Shown: piece after piece, positions 1 through 6,614 of the stretch
Layout: every line of letters starts with the position of its first letter
How positions within the stretch are numbered: position 1 is the stretch's first letter
Source: JBAXAM01 sp037142515
Lineage (GTDB): Bacteria > Pseudomonadota > Gammaproteobacteria > UBA9339
DNA length: 13,280 bases
Assembly (NCBI GenBank): GCA_037142515.1
Contig: JBAXAM010000033.1
Location: 1 to 13,280, forward strand
Reading direction: 5' to 3'
Notes under the pieces: model-generated
Told to the model about the DNA's origin: nothing
The model's database searches: none
Seen by the model: only the letters and a program-made list of their open reading frames with translations
Made by a program: the position numbers and the translations under genes

Positions 1-203
1 CAAATATGCTGCCTCGTCAAAAATAATTTACAGAAAGGATGTTACACTACCATGCTTTCTAGAGAAAACGCATGATTGCTTGGTAAATCTATTAGGGTAA
101 TACGATATGATTGTGATAGCTGACTTGCAATATTCTGCCAAACTCCAGAGTGCATTGCAAAGCCATGCAGCATAACAATAGTTTCACTGGGTTTTGCTGG
201 CAT
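1..203 (-). pseudogene. bioH: bioH-like pimeloyl-ACP methyl ester esterase, frame-disrupted and cut by window edge
   Basis: BioH hydrolyses pimeloyl-ACP methyl ester, ending the BioC/BioH route to the pimeloyl chain of biotin. The ATG at 203 lies inside the 3' end of bioF (20-nt overlap). It opens a frame with the alpha/beta-hydrolase start expected of BioH: a beta strand plus oxyanion segment (VMLHGFAMHSGVW, residues 10-22), then LIDLP near residue 38 and SLESM near residue 50. The frame stops at TAA 44-42 after 53 codons, whereas BioH is about 250 residues long. The family's next segment can be recovered only by shifting frame twice: NILSVNYF at about 43-20, then DEAAYL at 18-1 in a third frame, which fits the stretch before the GWSLGG nucleophile motif. 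The glycine-rich stretch after DLP also looks shortened. The rest of the gene lies outside the window. I infer a pseudogene. Indel errors in the assembly could give the same picture. Confidence 0.62.
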
Positions 204-1323
204 TATTTAGTACTTCCAATAAATTATCAATTTGTTCTTCGGTGTGATTGGCTGTTAAGCCAATGCGCAGGCGCGCTGTATTATTCGGGACAGTTGGCGG
301 CCTAATTAAGCCAACAATAATTCCTAGATTTTTTAGCTTTAATGCTATTTTTTCTGCTTGTTTGGTATCACCAACAATCAAAAGCTGTATAGGAGTAATT
401 GATGGCAGTATTTTCAAATCTAGTTGCAGCGCGCCTTGTTGAAATCTCTTTATTAATACAGCCAAATGATCGCGGCGCCAATTTTCTTGTTGCAGCAATC
501 TTAAGCTAGCACGTGTTGCTTCAGCCATTGCGGCTGGTAATATTGTTGTGTACATGTAGGATCTGGAAAATTGAATTAAGCTTTCGATTAAAATTTTATC
601 GCTGGCAACAAAAGCACCAAATGTACCAAATGCTTTGCTTAGCGTGCCAACCAAGATGCACACATCTTTTGTCGCCAAACCAAAGTGATTTACAATTCCC
701 TTGCCAAGATCGCCCAACACTCCAATGCCATGGGCGTCATCGATCATTAATAAACTTTGTTTTTGCTTTGCAATTGCAGCTAATTCCGGTAGTGGAGCTA
801 AATCTCCATCCATGCTAAACAGACCATCGCTACAGATTAATTTATTTTGCGCTTTAGATTTTGCTATCTTTAATTTTAGATCAGAAATACTTTTATGTTG
901 ATAGCGTTCGAAGCGCGCTCCAGAATAACGACAGCCGTCAACTAATGATGCATGGTTTAGGCGATCCATAAAAATATGATCGCCGGTACTATACAATGCA
1001 GTTAATATGCCTAGGTTTGCCATATAGCCAGTTGAAAACAATAATACACGCTCGTATCCCAAAAATTCAGCAAGTTCTTCTTCTAAGGCATGATGCGCAT
1101 AGCTATAACCGCCTAATAAAGCTGAGGCACCACTGCCGATTCCATAATGATCTACACCTTTTTTACAAGCTGCAATTACTTCAGGGTGGTTTGCTAGTCC
1201 TAAATAATTGTTACTAGAAAAAGACAGAAAATTTTGTTTAGTATTTTGTGAAATAGATCGAGTGCGATATAAGTCCGCCTGTCGGCGTTTTTGTAATTTA
1301 TTGGCTAGAATTTTATGTATCAT
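184..1323 (-). CDS. bioF: 8-amino-7-oxononanoate synthase (BioF)
   Basis: BioF condenses pimeloyl-ACP with L-alanine, releasing CO2, to make 8-amino-7-oxononanoate (KAPA), the first committed step of biotin ring assembly. It is a cytosolic PLP enzyme of the alpha-oxoamine synthase family. The 379-residue product has the family's length and motifs: SNNYLGL at 37-43, GSGAS with LLGG at 63-72, FSTGYMANLG at 96-105, NHAS with His124, DDAHG at 195-199 (Asp195 for the pyridine nitrogen, His198) and TLSKAFG with the Schiff-base Lys230. These match E. coli His133, Asp204, His207 and Lys236 in order and spacing. The ATG at 1323 overlaps the end of bioB by 11 nt, and the gene's own end overlaps bioH by 20 nt, so translation is probably coupled along a bioB-bioF-bioH transcript. 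The frame looks intact and functional. Confidence 0.97.
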   Translation of the reverse strand: MIHKILANKLQKRRQADLYRTRSISQNTKQNFLSFSSNNYLGLANHPEVIAACKKGVDHYGIGSGASALLGGYSYAHHALEEELAEFLGYERVLLFSTGYMANLGILTALYSTGDHIFMDRLNHASLVDGCRYSGARFERYQHKSISDLKLKIAKSKAQNKLICSDGLFSMDGDLAPLPELAAIAKQKQSLLMIDDAHGIGVLGDLGKGIVNHFGLATKDVCILVGTLSKAFGTFGAFVASDKILIESLIQFSRSYMYTTILPAAMAEATRASLRLLQQENWRRDHLAVLIKRFQQGALQLDLKILPSITPIQLLIVGDTKQAEKIALKLKNLGIIVGLIRPPTVPNNTARLRIGLTANHTEEQIDNLLEVLNNASKTQ

Positions 1324-2269
1324 GGCCTGTTGTGATTCCCAAACGCTGTAACAACTCGCGATCTTTTTTTACCTCTCGCAGATATGAGGTCAAAAGCTTT
1401 TCGCCGCAGAATATTGAATTAACACCAGCGGCAAAACATAAAGTTTGAAGTTCGTCGTTCATTGTTTCTCGTCCTGCAGCAAGTCTGATAAAAGAGTGTG
1501 GCATTAAAATACGTGCGACCGCAATTACTCGCACAAAATCGAAAGAGTCTACTGGATCAATATTGGCTAAAGGAGTGTTTTTCATAGGGATAAGCCGATT
1601 GATTGATACACTGTGTGGATGTATTGGAAAATTTGCTAATTGTTGTAATAAATTAACGCGATCTTTTTTGCTTTCACCAAGACCAATAATTCCACCAGAG
1701 CAAATTTTAATCTCAGCTTTGCGTAGTTTTTCTAGAGTTGCTATACGTTCTGCATATGTTCTAGTAGTGGTTATCTTTGGGTAGTATTCTTCTGAGGTAT
1801 CTAAGTTATGATTGTAATAATCCAAACCAGCTTTTTTTAAAGCTTGTACTTGTGCATCATTGAGCATTCCTAGTGTCATACATGTTTCTAAGCCCAGTTC
1901 TTTTACTTTTTCTACCATGTTTAGTATTTCTGCGAACTGTTTTTCTGGAGGAGTGCGCCAGGCAGCGCCCATGCAAAAACGTGTTGCGCCATTACTTTTG
2001 GCGATTTTGGCAGCAACAACTACTTGTTCTGTGCTAAGCAAATCATGTTTTTGAATTCCGGTTTTATGATGGCTGCTCTGAGCGCAATAAGAGCAGTCTT
2101 CGGGGCATGAGCCAGTTTTTATGTTTAATAGGCTGCTAATTTGTATTGTATCTGCTGAAAAATTCTGCAGGTGAATCGACAGCGCTTGATGCAATAATTT
2201 GATAAATGGCAGGTCAAATAAGGCAGTGGTTTCATTTATTGACCAGTCATGACGGATATTTGTATTCAT
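1313..2269 (-). CDS. bioB: biotin synthase (BioB), radical SAM
   Basis: BioB inserts sulfur into dethiobiotin to give biotin, the last step of the pathway. It uses a radical-SAM [4Fe-4S] cluster and a sacrificial [2Fe-2S] cluster. With the ATG at 2269 the protein has 318 residues. The motif GSCPEDCSYCAQ supplies Cys55, Cys59 and Cys62 for the SAM cluster. Cys99, Cys130, Cys190 and Arg262 supply the second cluster. All sit exactly two residues downstream of E. coli Cys53/57/60, Cys97/128/188 and Arg260. YNHNLDT at 152-158 is also typical. I chose the ATG at 2269 because a longer frame opening at TTG 2305 would place the start inside the palindromic operator and add 12 residues that match nothing in the family. 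No strong Shine-Dalgarno is visible. The gene is first in the minus-strand bio operon, and its end overlaps the bioF start. Confidence 0.97.
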   Translation of the reverse strand: MNTNIRHDWSINETTALFDLPFIKLLHQALSIHLQNFSADTIQISSLLNIKTGSCPEDCSYCAQSSHHKTGIQKHDLLSTEQVVVAAKIAKSNGATRFCMGAAWRTPPEKQFAEILNMVEKVKELGLETCMTLGMLNDAQVQALKKAGLDYYNHNLDTSEEYYPKITTTRTYAERIATLEKLRKAEIKICSGGIIGLGESKKDRVNLLQQLANFPIHPHSVSINRLIPMKNTPLANIDPVDSFDFVRVIAVARILMPHSFIRLAAGRETMNDELQTLCFAAGVNSIFCGEKLLTSYLREVKKDRELLQRLGITTGHDT

Positions 2270-2298
2270 ATTATTTAGCTTAAATTTTACTAGACTAA

Positions 2299-2331
2299 TT
2301 GTCAACTTATTTTATAATAATAAGTTGACAT
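2299..2331. promoter_or_regulatory. Palindromic operator between bioB and bioA, probable BirA box with overlapping promoters
   Basis: Two perfect 12-nt arms (TGTCAACTTATT at 2300-2311 and its complement at 2319-2330) flank a 7-nt centre. The outer ends read TTGTCAAC and GTTGACAT, close to the known BirA half-sites TTGTAAAC/GTTTACAA, and the site sits where BirA binds in E. coli, between divergent bioA and bioB. A perfect TATAAT (2313-2318) spans the centre and could be the bioA -10, with a weak TAGACT -35 at 2291-2296 (16-bp spacer). On the minus strand TTGACA (2305-2300) could be a -35 for bioB, with TAAGCT at 2282-2277. A repressor bound here would cover both promoters. The assignment to BirA is inferred from sequence and position. 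The birA gene is not in the window. Confidence 0.78.
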
Positions 2332-2340
2332 GATATATAA

Positions 2341-3669
2341 ATGGTATATAAAATAATTAAACGTGATTTACAGCATATTTGGCATCCGTGCTCGCAAATG
2401 AAAGATTATAGGCGTTTTAAACCGCTTGTAGTTAAGAGAGCGCGAGGGTCTTATATTGAACTTGATGATAACACCAAAATAATTGATGCGGTTTCCAGTT
2501 GGTGGTGCAAAATATTGGGGCATGGTCATCCGCGTTTGAAAGCGGCTTTGTTGAAGCAAGCGAATAAATTTGAGCATGTAATTTTTGCTAATACAACGAA
2601 TGAGGTAATAGTTGAATTATCAGAAAAACTAACTAGCATGACAAAATCTTTAGATAAAGTTTTTTATGCTAGCGAAGGATCGTCTGCGGTAGAAATAGCC
2701 ATAAAAATGAGTTTGCATTCAAGGAAAATTTCTGGCGAAGATGAGCGTAGGCAGATTATGAGCCTGCAAAATGGATATCACGGTGAAACCGGACTTGCGC
2801 TGGCGGTAAGCGATGTTGGTTTATATCGCAAACCATATGAAGAAGTATTGAAACCCGGCATTTTTTTACAAAACATTCCATACGTGCATTCTAAAAATGA
2901 CTTGCTATGGCAAGATTGCTCAAAAGTTTGGCCAAGCATTGAAGCGCAATTAGAAATTAACGCGAAGCAATTAACCGCTGTTATTATAGAGCCAATTGTG
3001 CAGGGTGCAGGCGGCATGTTGATCTATAGCAAAAATTTTTTAAAGCGTTTACGTTCTTGGACAATCAAACACAATATACATTTGATTGCTGATGAGATTA
3101 TGACTGGATTTGGGCGCACGGGCTTGCCGCTTGCTTGTCAACATGCGAAGGTTGAGCCAGATTTTATTTGCTTAGCAAAAGGTTTGACAGGTGGGTGGTT
3201 GCCGATGAGTGCAGTGCTTACAACTAATAAAATTTATAATTTATTTTATGATGATTTCGAAAAAAATAAATCTTTTTTACATTCGCATACTCATAGTGGC
3301 AATGCCTTAGCTGCTGCAGTTGCGCTTGAATGCATGAAAGTCTTAGAAGAGGAAGATATTTATTCGCAGGTTAGAATTATTGAGCCGGTTTTATATGAGC
3401 TAATGTCGGATGTCGCTCTTAAAACCAAACGCTTAACAAACATACGCAATATTGGTGCTATGGTTGCAGCTGATCTAGTGTTAACTAAGCGGCAGCAGAG
3501 CCAACGTTATGGGTATAGAGTGTTTCAGGAGGCGGTAAAACTTGGAGCTTTGCTGCGTCCTCTTGGTAATACTATTTATTGGCTCCCGCCGCTTAATACC
3601 AGTAGAACTGTTTTATTGAAGCTAAGTAAAATCACAATAGCTTCAATCAACAATTTAATATTGATTTAA
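2341..3669 (+). CDS. bioA: Adenosylmethionine-8-amino-7-oxononanoate aminotransferase (BioA, DAPA synthase)
   Basis: BioA transfers an amino group to KAPA to give 7,8-diaminopelargonate, the step after BioF. Most BioA enzymes use S-adenosylmethionine as donor. The 442-residue product is a class III PLP aminotransferase of usual length. Visible motifs are HIWHP at 12-16, the DAPA-synthase signature SSWW at 52-55, NGYHGET at 144-150, VIIEPIVQGAGGM at 214-226, ADE with Asp251 for the cofactor nitrogen, GFGRTG at 256-261, LAKGLTGG with Schiff-base Lys280, THSGNALA at 317-324 and LLRPLGN at 404-410. Residue 17 is Cys where E. coli has Tyr17. I believe cysteine also occurs there in other BioA proteins, so I do not read it as damage. 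The ATG lies only 10 nt past the operator, with no clear Shine-Dalgarno. The gene diverges from bioB and appears intact. Confidence 0.95.
   Translation: MVYKIIKRDLQHIWHPCSQMKDYRRFKPLVVKRARGSYIELDDNTKIIDAVSSWWCKILGHGHPRLKAALLKQANKFEHVIFANTTNEVIVELSEKLTSMTKSLDKVFYASEGSSAVEIAIKMSLHSRKISGEDERRQIMSLQNGYHGETGLALAVSDVGLYRKPYEEVLKPGIFLQNIPYVHSKNDLLWQDCSKVWPSIEAQLEINAKQLTAVIIEPIVQGAGGMLIYSKNFLKRLRSWTIKHNIHLIADEIMTGFGRTGLPLACQHAKVEPDFICLAKGLTGGWLPMSAVLTTNKIYNLFYDDFEKNKSFLHSHTHSGNALAAAVALECMKVLEEEDIYSQVRIIEPVLYELMSDVALKTKRLTNIRNIGAMVAADLVLTKRQQSQRYGYRVFQEAVKLGALLRPLGNTIYWLPPLNTSRTVLLKLSKITIASINNLILI
3615..3647. repeat. Inverted repeat in the 3' end of bioA
   Basis: ATTGAAGCTA at 3615-3624 is perfectly complementary to TAGCTTCAAT at 3638-3647, with a 13-nt loop. 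It lies in the last 20 codons of bioA, about 20 nt before the stop. No U-run follows, so it is not a standard intrinsic terminator. It could stabilise the bioA mRNA end or be chance. The bases are seen directly; the role is unknown. Confidence 0.4.
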
Positions 3670-3699
3670 GAATTTTATCTTGTTTATTCAAAGAATTGA

Positions 3700-3728
3700 T
3701 TGATCACTTCAAAATAAGCTACTAAAAT
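3700..3728 (+). promoter_or_regulatory. Candidate sigma-70 promoter for the regulator-uvrD operon
   Basis: TTGATC (3700-3705) and TAAAAT (3723-3728) are separated by 17 bp, in the 91-nt gap between bioA and the regulator gene. Predicted initiation near 3735 would give a leader of about 25 nt. No terminator was found after bioA, so read-through from bioA is also possible. The assignment rests on matches to the consensus only. Confidence 0.45.
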
Positions 3729-3760
3729 ATACATACTAGACAACTAAACATGGTAAATTT

Positions 3761-4435
3761 ATGTTAGACGAAGGGCAACAATCATCTGCAAAGGCTCGTG
3801 GGAAAAGGCTTAGGCTTGTAAGGAAAATGTCTGGATTGACTTTAAACGAGTTGGCAGAAAAACACAATCTTGGTGTGTCAACTATAAAGTATTGGGAATG
3901 CGCTAAAAACCAAGGTTTGAGTTCTAAGGGAGCAAAAAAAATTATTGCGGCCATGCAAACTCAAGGAGTGCAATGTTCATATATGTGGTTAATGCATGGT
4001 ATTGGATTGCCACCGCAATTTCTTGATGTGCGTTTTCATGACAGCACCAAGCAAGTGCCATATGTTGATCAGGCTACTTATGAAGAAGAAAAATCAATTG
4101 CTTATGAAATTTCATTATTTTGTGAAAAAATCGCTGACGCAATTACCTTAACTGTTTTTGATGATAGCATGGAGCCAGTTTACTCCATTGGTGATGGCGT
4201 TGGTGGCAAGCGATTGTATGCAGCGGATTTGGCAAAATCAATTGGTAAAAGCTGTATTGTTGAAACAGAGGATCATCAATTATTATGTCGGCGTGTTGCT
4301 CAGGGGAGTGATGGCAGTAATTTTAATCTTTACTGCGTTAATCCTTATACAATAGCTAATCCTCCTCATCTTTACGATGTTAAATTATTGAGTGCTGCGC
4401 CTATTAGTCGGGTTTGGAAACGATTAGTATTTTAA
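3761..4435 (+). CDS. HTH regulator with LexA/CI-like C-terminal domain lacking the catalytic lysine
   Basis: This 224-residue protein has an Xre-type helix-turn-helix at about 11-65 (SGLTLNELAEKHNLGVSTIKYWE carries the turn). Its C-terminal part, about 125-224, looks like the S24 peptidase fold of LexA and phage CI repressors: DSMEPVYSIGDGVGG holds the serine (Ser136). Self-cleaving members have a lysine about 37-42 residues later. Here that place reads LLCRRVAQG, with Arg177 and Arg178 instead, and no convincing Ala-Gly cleavage site lies between the domains. I infer a DNA-binding regulator that does not cleave itself. Legionella and Coxiella carry similar repressor-like proteins, as I recall them. 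The ATG at 3761 is the only start that keeps the whole HTH. It has no strong Shine-Dalgarno. The uvrD gene begins 28 nt downstream, so the two are likely co-transcribed. The targets are unknown; its own promoter, uvrD and the adjacent bio genes are candidates. Confidence 0.75.
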   Translation: MLDEGQQSSAKARGKRLRLVRKMSGLTLNELAEKHNLGVSTIKYWECAKNQGLSSKGAKKIIAAMQTQGVQCSYMWLMHGIGLPPQFLDVRFHDSTKQVPYVDQATYEEEKSIAYEISLFCEKIADAITLTVFDDSMEPVYSIGDGVGGKRLYAADLAKSIGKSCIVETEDHQLLCRRVAQGSDGSNFNLYCVNPYTIANPPHLYDVKLLSAAPISRVWKRLVF

Positions 4436-4463
4436 GGTCAGATGTGGTAGTTTGAAGCTCAGT

Positions 4464-6593
4464 ATGAACTCTGACTTATTGGCTAATCTTAATCCACCAC
4501 AGCTACAGGCTGTTACATTTCCTCGTGGAAATTTACTGATTTTGGCTGGCGCTGGTAGCGGTAAGACTAGAGTGCTAGTTCATCGTATCGCTTGGTTAAT
4601 GCAAAATGGTACATCTGCTTCAAATATTCTTGCCGTAACTTTTACCAATAAGGCTGCTACCCAAATGCGTAGTCGTTTAGAGCAAATGCTTCAGCTTCCA
4701 TTGACGCAGATGTGGGTTGGTACTTTTCATGGATTAGCGCATCGTTTGCTACGTAGGCATTGGCAAGAAGCTGGATTGCCACAATCCTTTCAAATTATTG
4801 ATGCCGAAGACCAAGTGCGATTGCTCAAGCGTATCCATAAAGCATTTAATTTAGATACGGAAAAGTGGCCCGTAAAAAAATCTGTAAGTTTTATTAATAA
4901 TAGTAAGGAAAAAGGACTACGTCCGAATAGAGTTGAGGCTGGTAATTTAGCTGAAGGAACTTTATTAAGAGTTTATCAAGCTTATCAAGAGGCCTGCTCC
5001 AGCAGTGGACTGGTTGATTTTGCTGAGTTATTGCTTCGTTCTTATGAGCTTTGGCAAAATCAACCACAATTGCGTCAGCACTACCAAGAGCGTTTTAAAC
5101 ATATTTTAGTAGATGAGTTTCAGGACACGAATGCTATTCAATATGCTTGGATTAAAGCATTATCTTTGCCAGAATCTAATTTGACTGCTGTGGGCGATGA
5201 TGATCAGTCAATTTATAGTTGGCGTGGTGCTGATAGTAATAATATGCAGCGTTTGAGTGATGATTATGCCAATGTTAATATTATTCGTTTAGAGCAAAAC
5301 TATCGATCAACTTCTACCATTCTTAGTGCTGCTAATGCGGTAATTGCGCGCAATAACAACCGGTTGGGTAAAAATCTTTGGACTGAGCGTCATGGGGGCG
5401 AGCCAATAACAGTATATGCTTCTTTTAATGAAATTGATGAAGCGCGTTATATAGTTAATAAAATAAAAGCTTGGATTGAGCAAGGGAATATACTACGTGA
5501 AGTTGCTGTGTTATATCGTTCTAATGCGCAATCACGTGTAATTGAAGAGCAGTTATTATATGCAGGTGTTTCTTATCGCATTTATGGGGGCTTGAAATTT
5601 TTTGAGCGTGCTGAAATTAAAGATGTGTTAGCGTACTTACGTTTTATTGCCAATAATAACGATGATACAGCTTTTGAAAGAATAATTAATCTACCAACAC
5701 GTGGTATCGGTGAAGCGACACTAGTAATATTACGTAGTTATGCACGATCACAAAATTGCTCGCTTTGGCAAGCGGTGCAGATGGTGTTGGCAGCGCAGCA
5801 GTTACCTCCTCGATCAACCGCTGCTTTGACTGGTTTTACTAAATTAATTAATAGTTGTATGGAGCAAATTGCTAACCTAGAGTTTGCCGAGTTGGTCCGC
5901 TTTGTTATTGATACAACAAGCTTACGTCTTTGCTATGAAAAAGATCCGCGTGAACGACGGCAATCACGATTAGAAAATTTAGATGAGTTAATTACTGCAG
6001 CTGAACAATTTGCCGCGGCAGATCTTAATTCTTTTTTAGATCATGCTGCTTTGGAAGCTGGAGAACAAACTGGTGATAATGATAAAGATGGTGCCCAGTT
6101 AATGACTCTGCACGCAGCCAAAGGCTTAGAATTTCCGTTAGTGTTTTTATGTGGTATGGAGGAGGGGCTGTTTCCACATATTATGTCTATGGAGACTGAG
6201 GAAGACTTGGAAGAAGAGCGGCGTTTATGCTATGTCGGTATGACGCGAGCCATGCAGAAATTATATTTGTTATATGCTGAATCGAGGCAGCTACATGGGA
6301 GTACCAATTTTCGTCGTCCATCGCGCTTTTTAAAAGAAATTCCGCAAGAGTTAATAAGCAGCGATACTATACTAAATAGAGTTGTGCCAGCTGATTCGCC
6401 TGATGTTGATATACAATTTAGCGATGAGGCTAGTGGGCTTAGTTTAGGACAGCGAGTGCGCCACAAAACTTTTGGCGAAGGAAGTATTATCGGTTTTGAG
6501 GGGCAGGGCGAGTATATGTTAGTGCAAGTTAAATTTAAGCGTGAGGGTATCAAGTGGCTTTCGCCACAGTATGCGCAGATAGAAATTATTTAA
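4464..6593 (+). CDS. uvrD: DNA helicase II (UvrD), SF1A 3'-5' helicase
   Basis: UvrD unwinds DNA 3' to 5'. It releases the incised oligonucleotide in nucleotide excision repair and the nicked strand in mismatch repair, and it removes RecA from DNA. The 709-residue product carries every SF1A motif: Walker A GAGSGKT (29-35), Ia AVTFTNKAATQM (57-68), II VDEFQDT (216-222), III GDDDQSIYSWRGA (244-256), IV YRSN (351-354), V TLHAAKGLEFP (548-558) and VI RRLCYVGMTRA (586-596). The tail, about 661-709 (LGQRVRHKTFGEGSI and following), is the Tudor-like domain that contacts RNA polymerase or UvrB in UvrD/PcrA. I chose the ATG at 4464 over TTG 4452 because it matches the usual UvrD N-terminus and has GAAG 6 nt upstream. 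It is the middle gene of a three-gene block, 28 nt after the regulator and 21 nt before the aminotransferase. It appears intact. Confidence 0.96.
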   Translation: MNSDLLANLNPPQLQAVTFPRGNLLILAGAGSGKTRVLVHRIAWLMQNGTSASNILAVTFTNKAATQMRSRLEQMLQLPLTQMWVGTFHGLAHRLLRRHWQEAGLPQSFQIIDAEDQVRLLKRIHKAFNLDTEKWPVKKSVSFINNSKEKGLRPNRVEAGNLAEGTLLRVYQAYQEACSSSGLVDFAELLLRSYELWQNQPQLRQHYQERFKHILVDEFQDTNAIQYAWIKALSLPESNLTAVGDDDQSIYSWRGADSNNMQRLSDDYANVNIIRLEQNYRSTSTILSAANAVIARNNNRLGKNLWTERHGGEPITVYASFNEIDEARYIVNKIKAWIEQGNILREVAVLYRSNAQSRVIEEQLLYAGVSYRIYGGLKFFERAEIKDVLAYLRFIANNNDDTAFERIINLPTRGIGEATLVILRSYARSQNCSLWQAVQMVLAAQQLPPRSTAALTGFTKLINSCMEQIANLEFAELVRFVIDTTSLRLCYEKDPRERRQSRLENLDELITAAEQFAAADLNSFLDHAALEAGEQTGDNDKDGAQLMTLHAAKGLEFPLVFLCGMEEGLFPHIMSMETEEDLEEERRLCYVGMTRAMQKLYLLYAESRQLHGSTNFRRPSRFLKEIPQELISSDTILNRVVPADSPDVDIQFSDEASGLSLGQRVRHKTFGEGSIIGFEGQGEYMLVQVKFKREGIKWLSPQYAQIEII

Positions 6594-6601
6594 AAAAATA
6601 T

Positions 6602-6607
6602 AGGAGG
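6602..6607 (+). promoter_or_regulatory. Strong Shine-Dalgarno for the aminotransferase gene
   Basis: AGGAGG lies 7 nt before the ATG at 6615 and fixes that start. It is the only near-perfect ribosome binding site in the window. The other genes have weak sites or start inside the preceding gene, so this product may be made at a higher level than UvrD from a shared mRNA. Confidence 0.8.
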
Positions 6608-6614
6608 ACAAAAA

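Noticed and set aside
2270..2305. Longer bioB frame starting at TTG 2305
   Set aside because: The added residues have no match in BioB and the start would lie inside the operator; ATG 2269 gives residue spacing nearly identical to E. coli BioB.
1..3669. The compact bioADCHFB operon shared among intracellular symbionts
   Set aside because: Here bioA diverges from bioB-bioF-bioH, the ordinary gammaproteobacterial layout, so that transferred operon is not indicated.
3761..4435. Remnant of an integrated phage
   Set aside because: The regulator resembles phage repressors, but no integrase, other phage genes, tRNA or attachment repeats are nearby, and it is tightly packed with uvrD.
6230..6553. 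107-codon minus-strand frame inside uvrD
   Set aside because: Antisense to the conserved motif VI and Tudor-like tail of UvrD; composition is that of a shadow frame.
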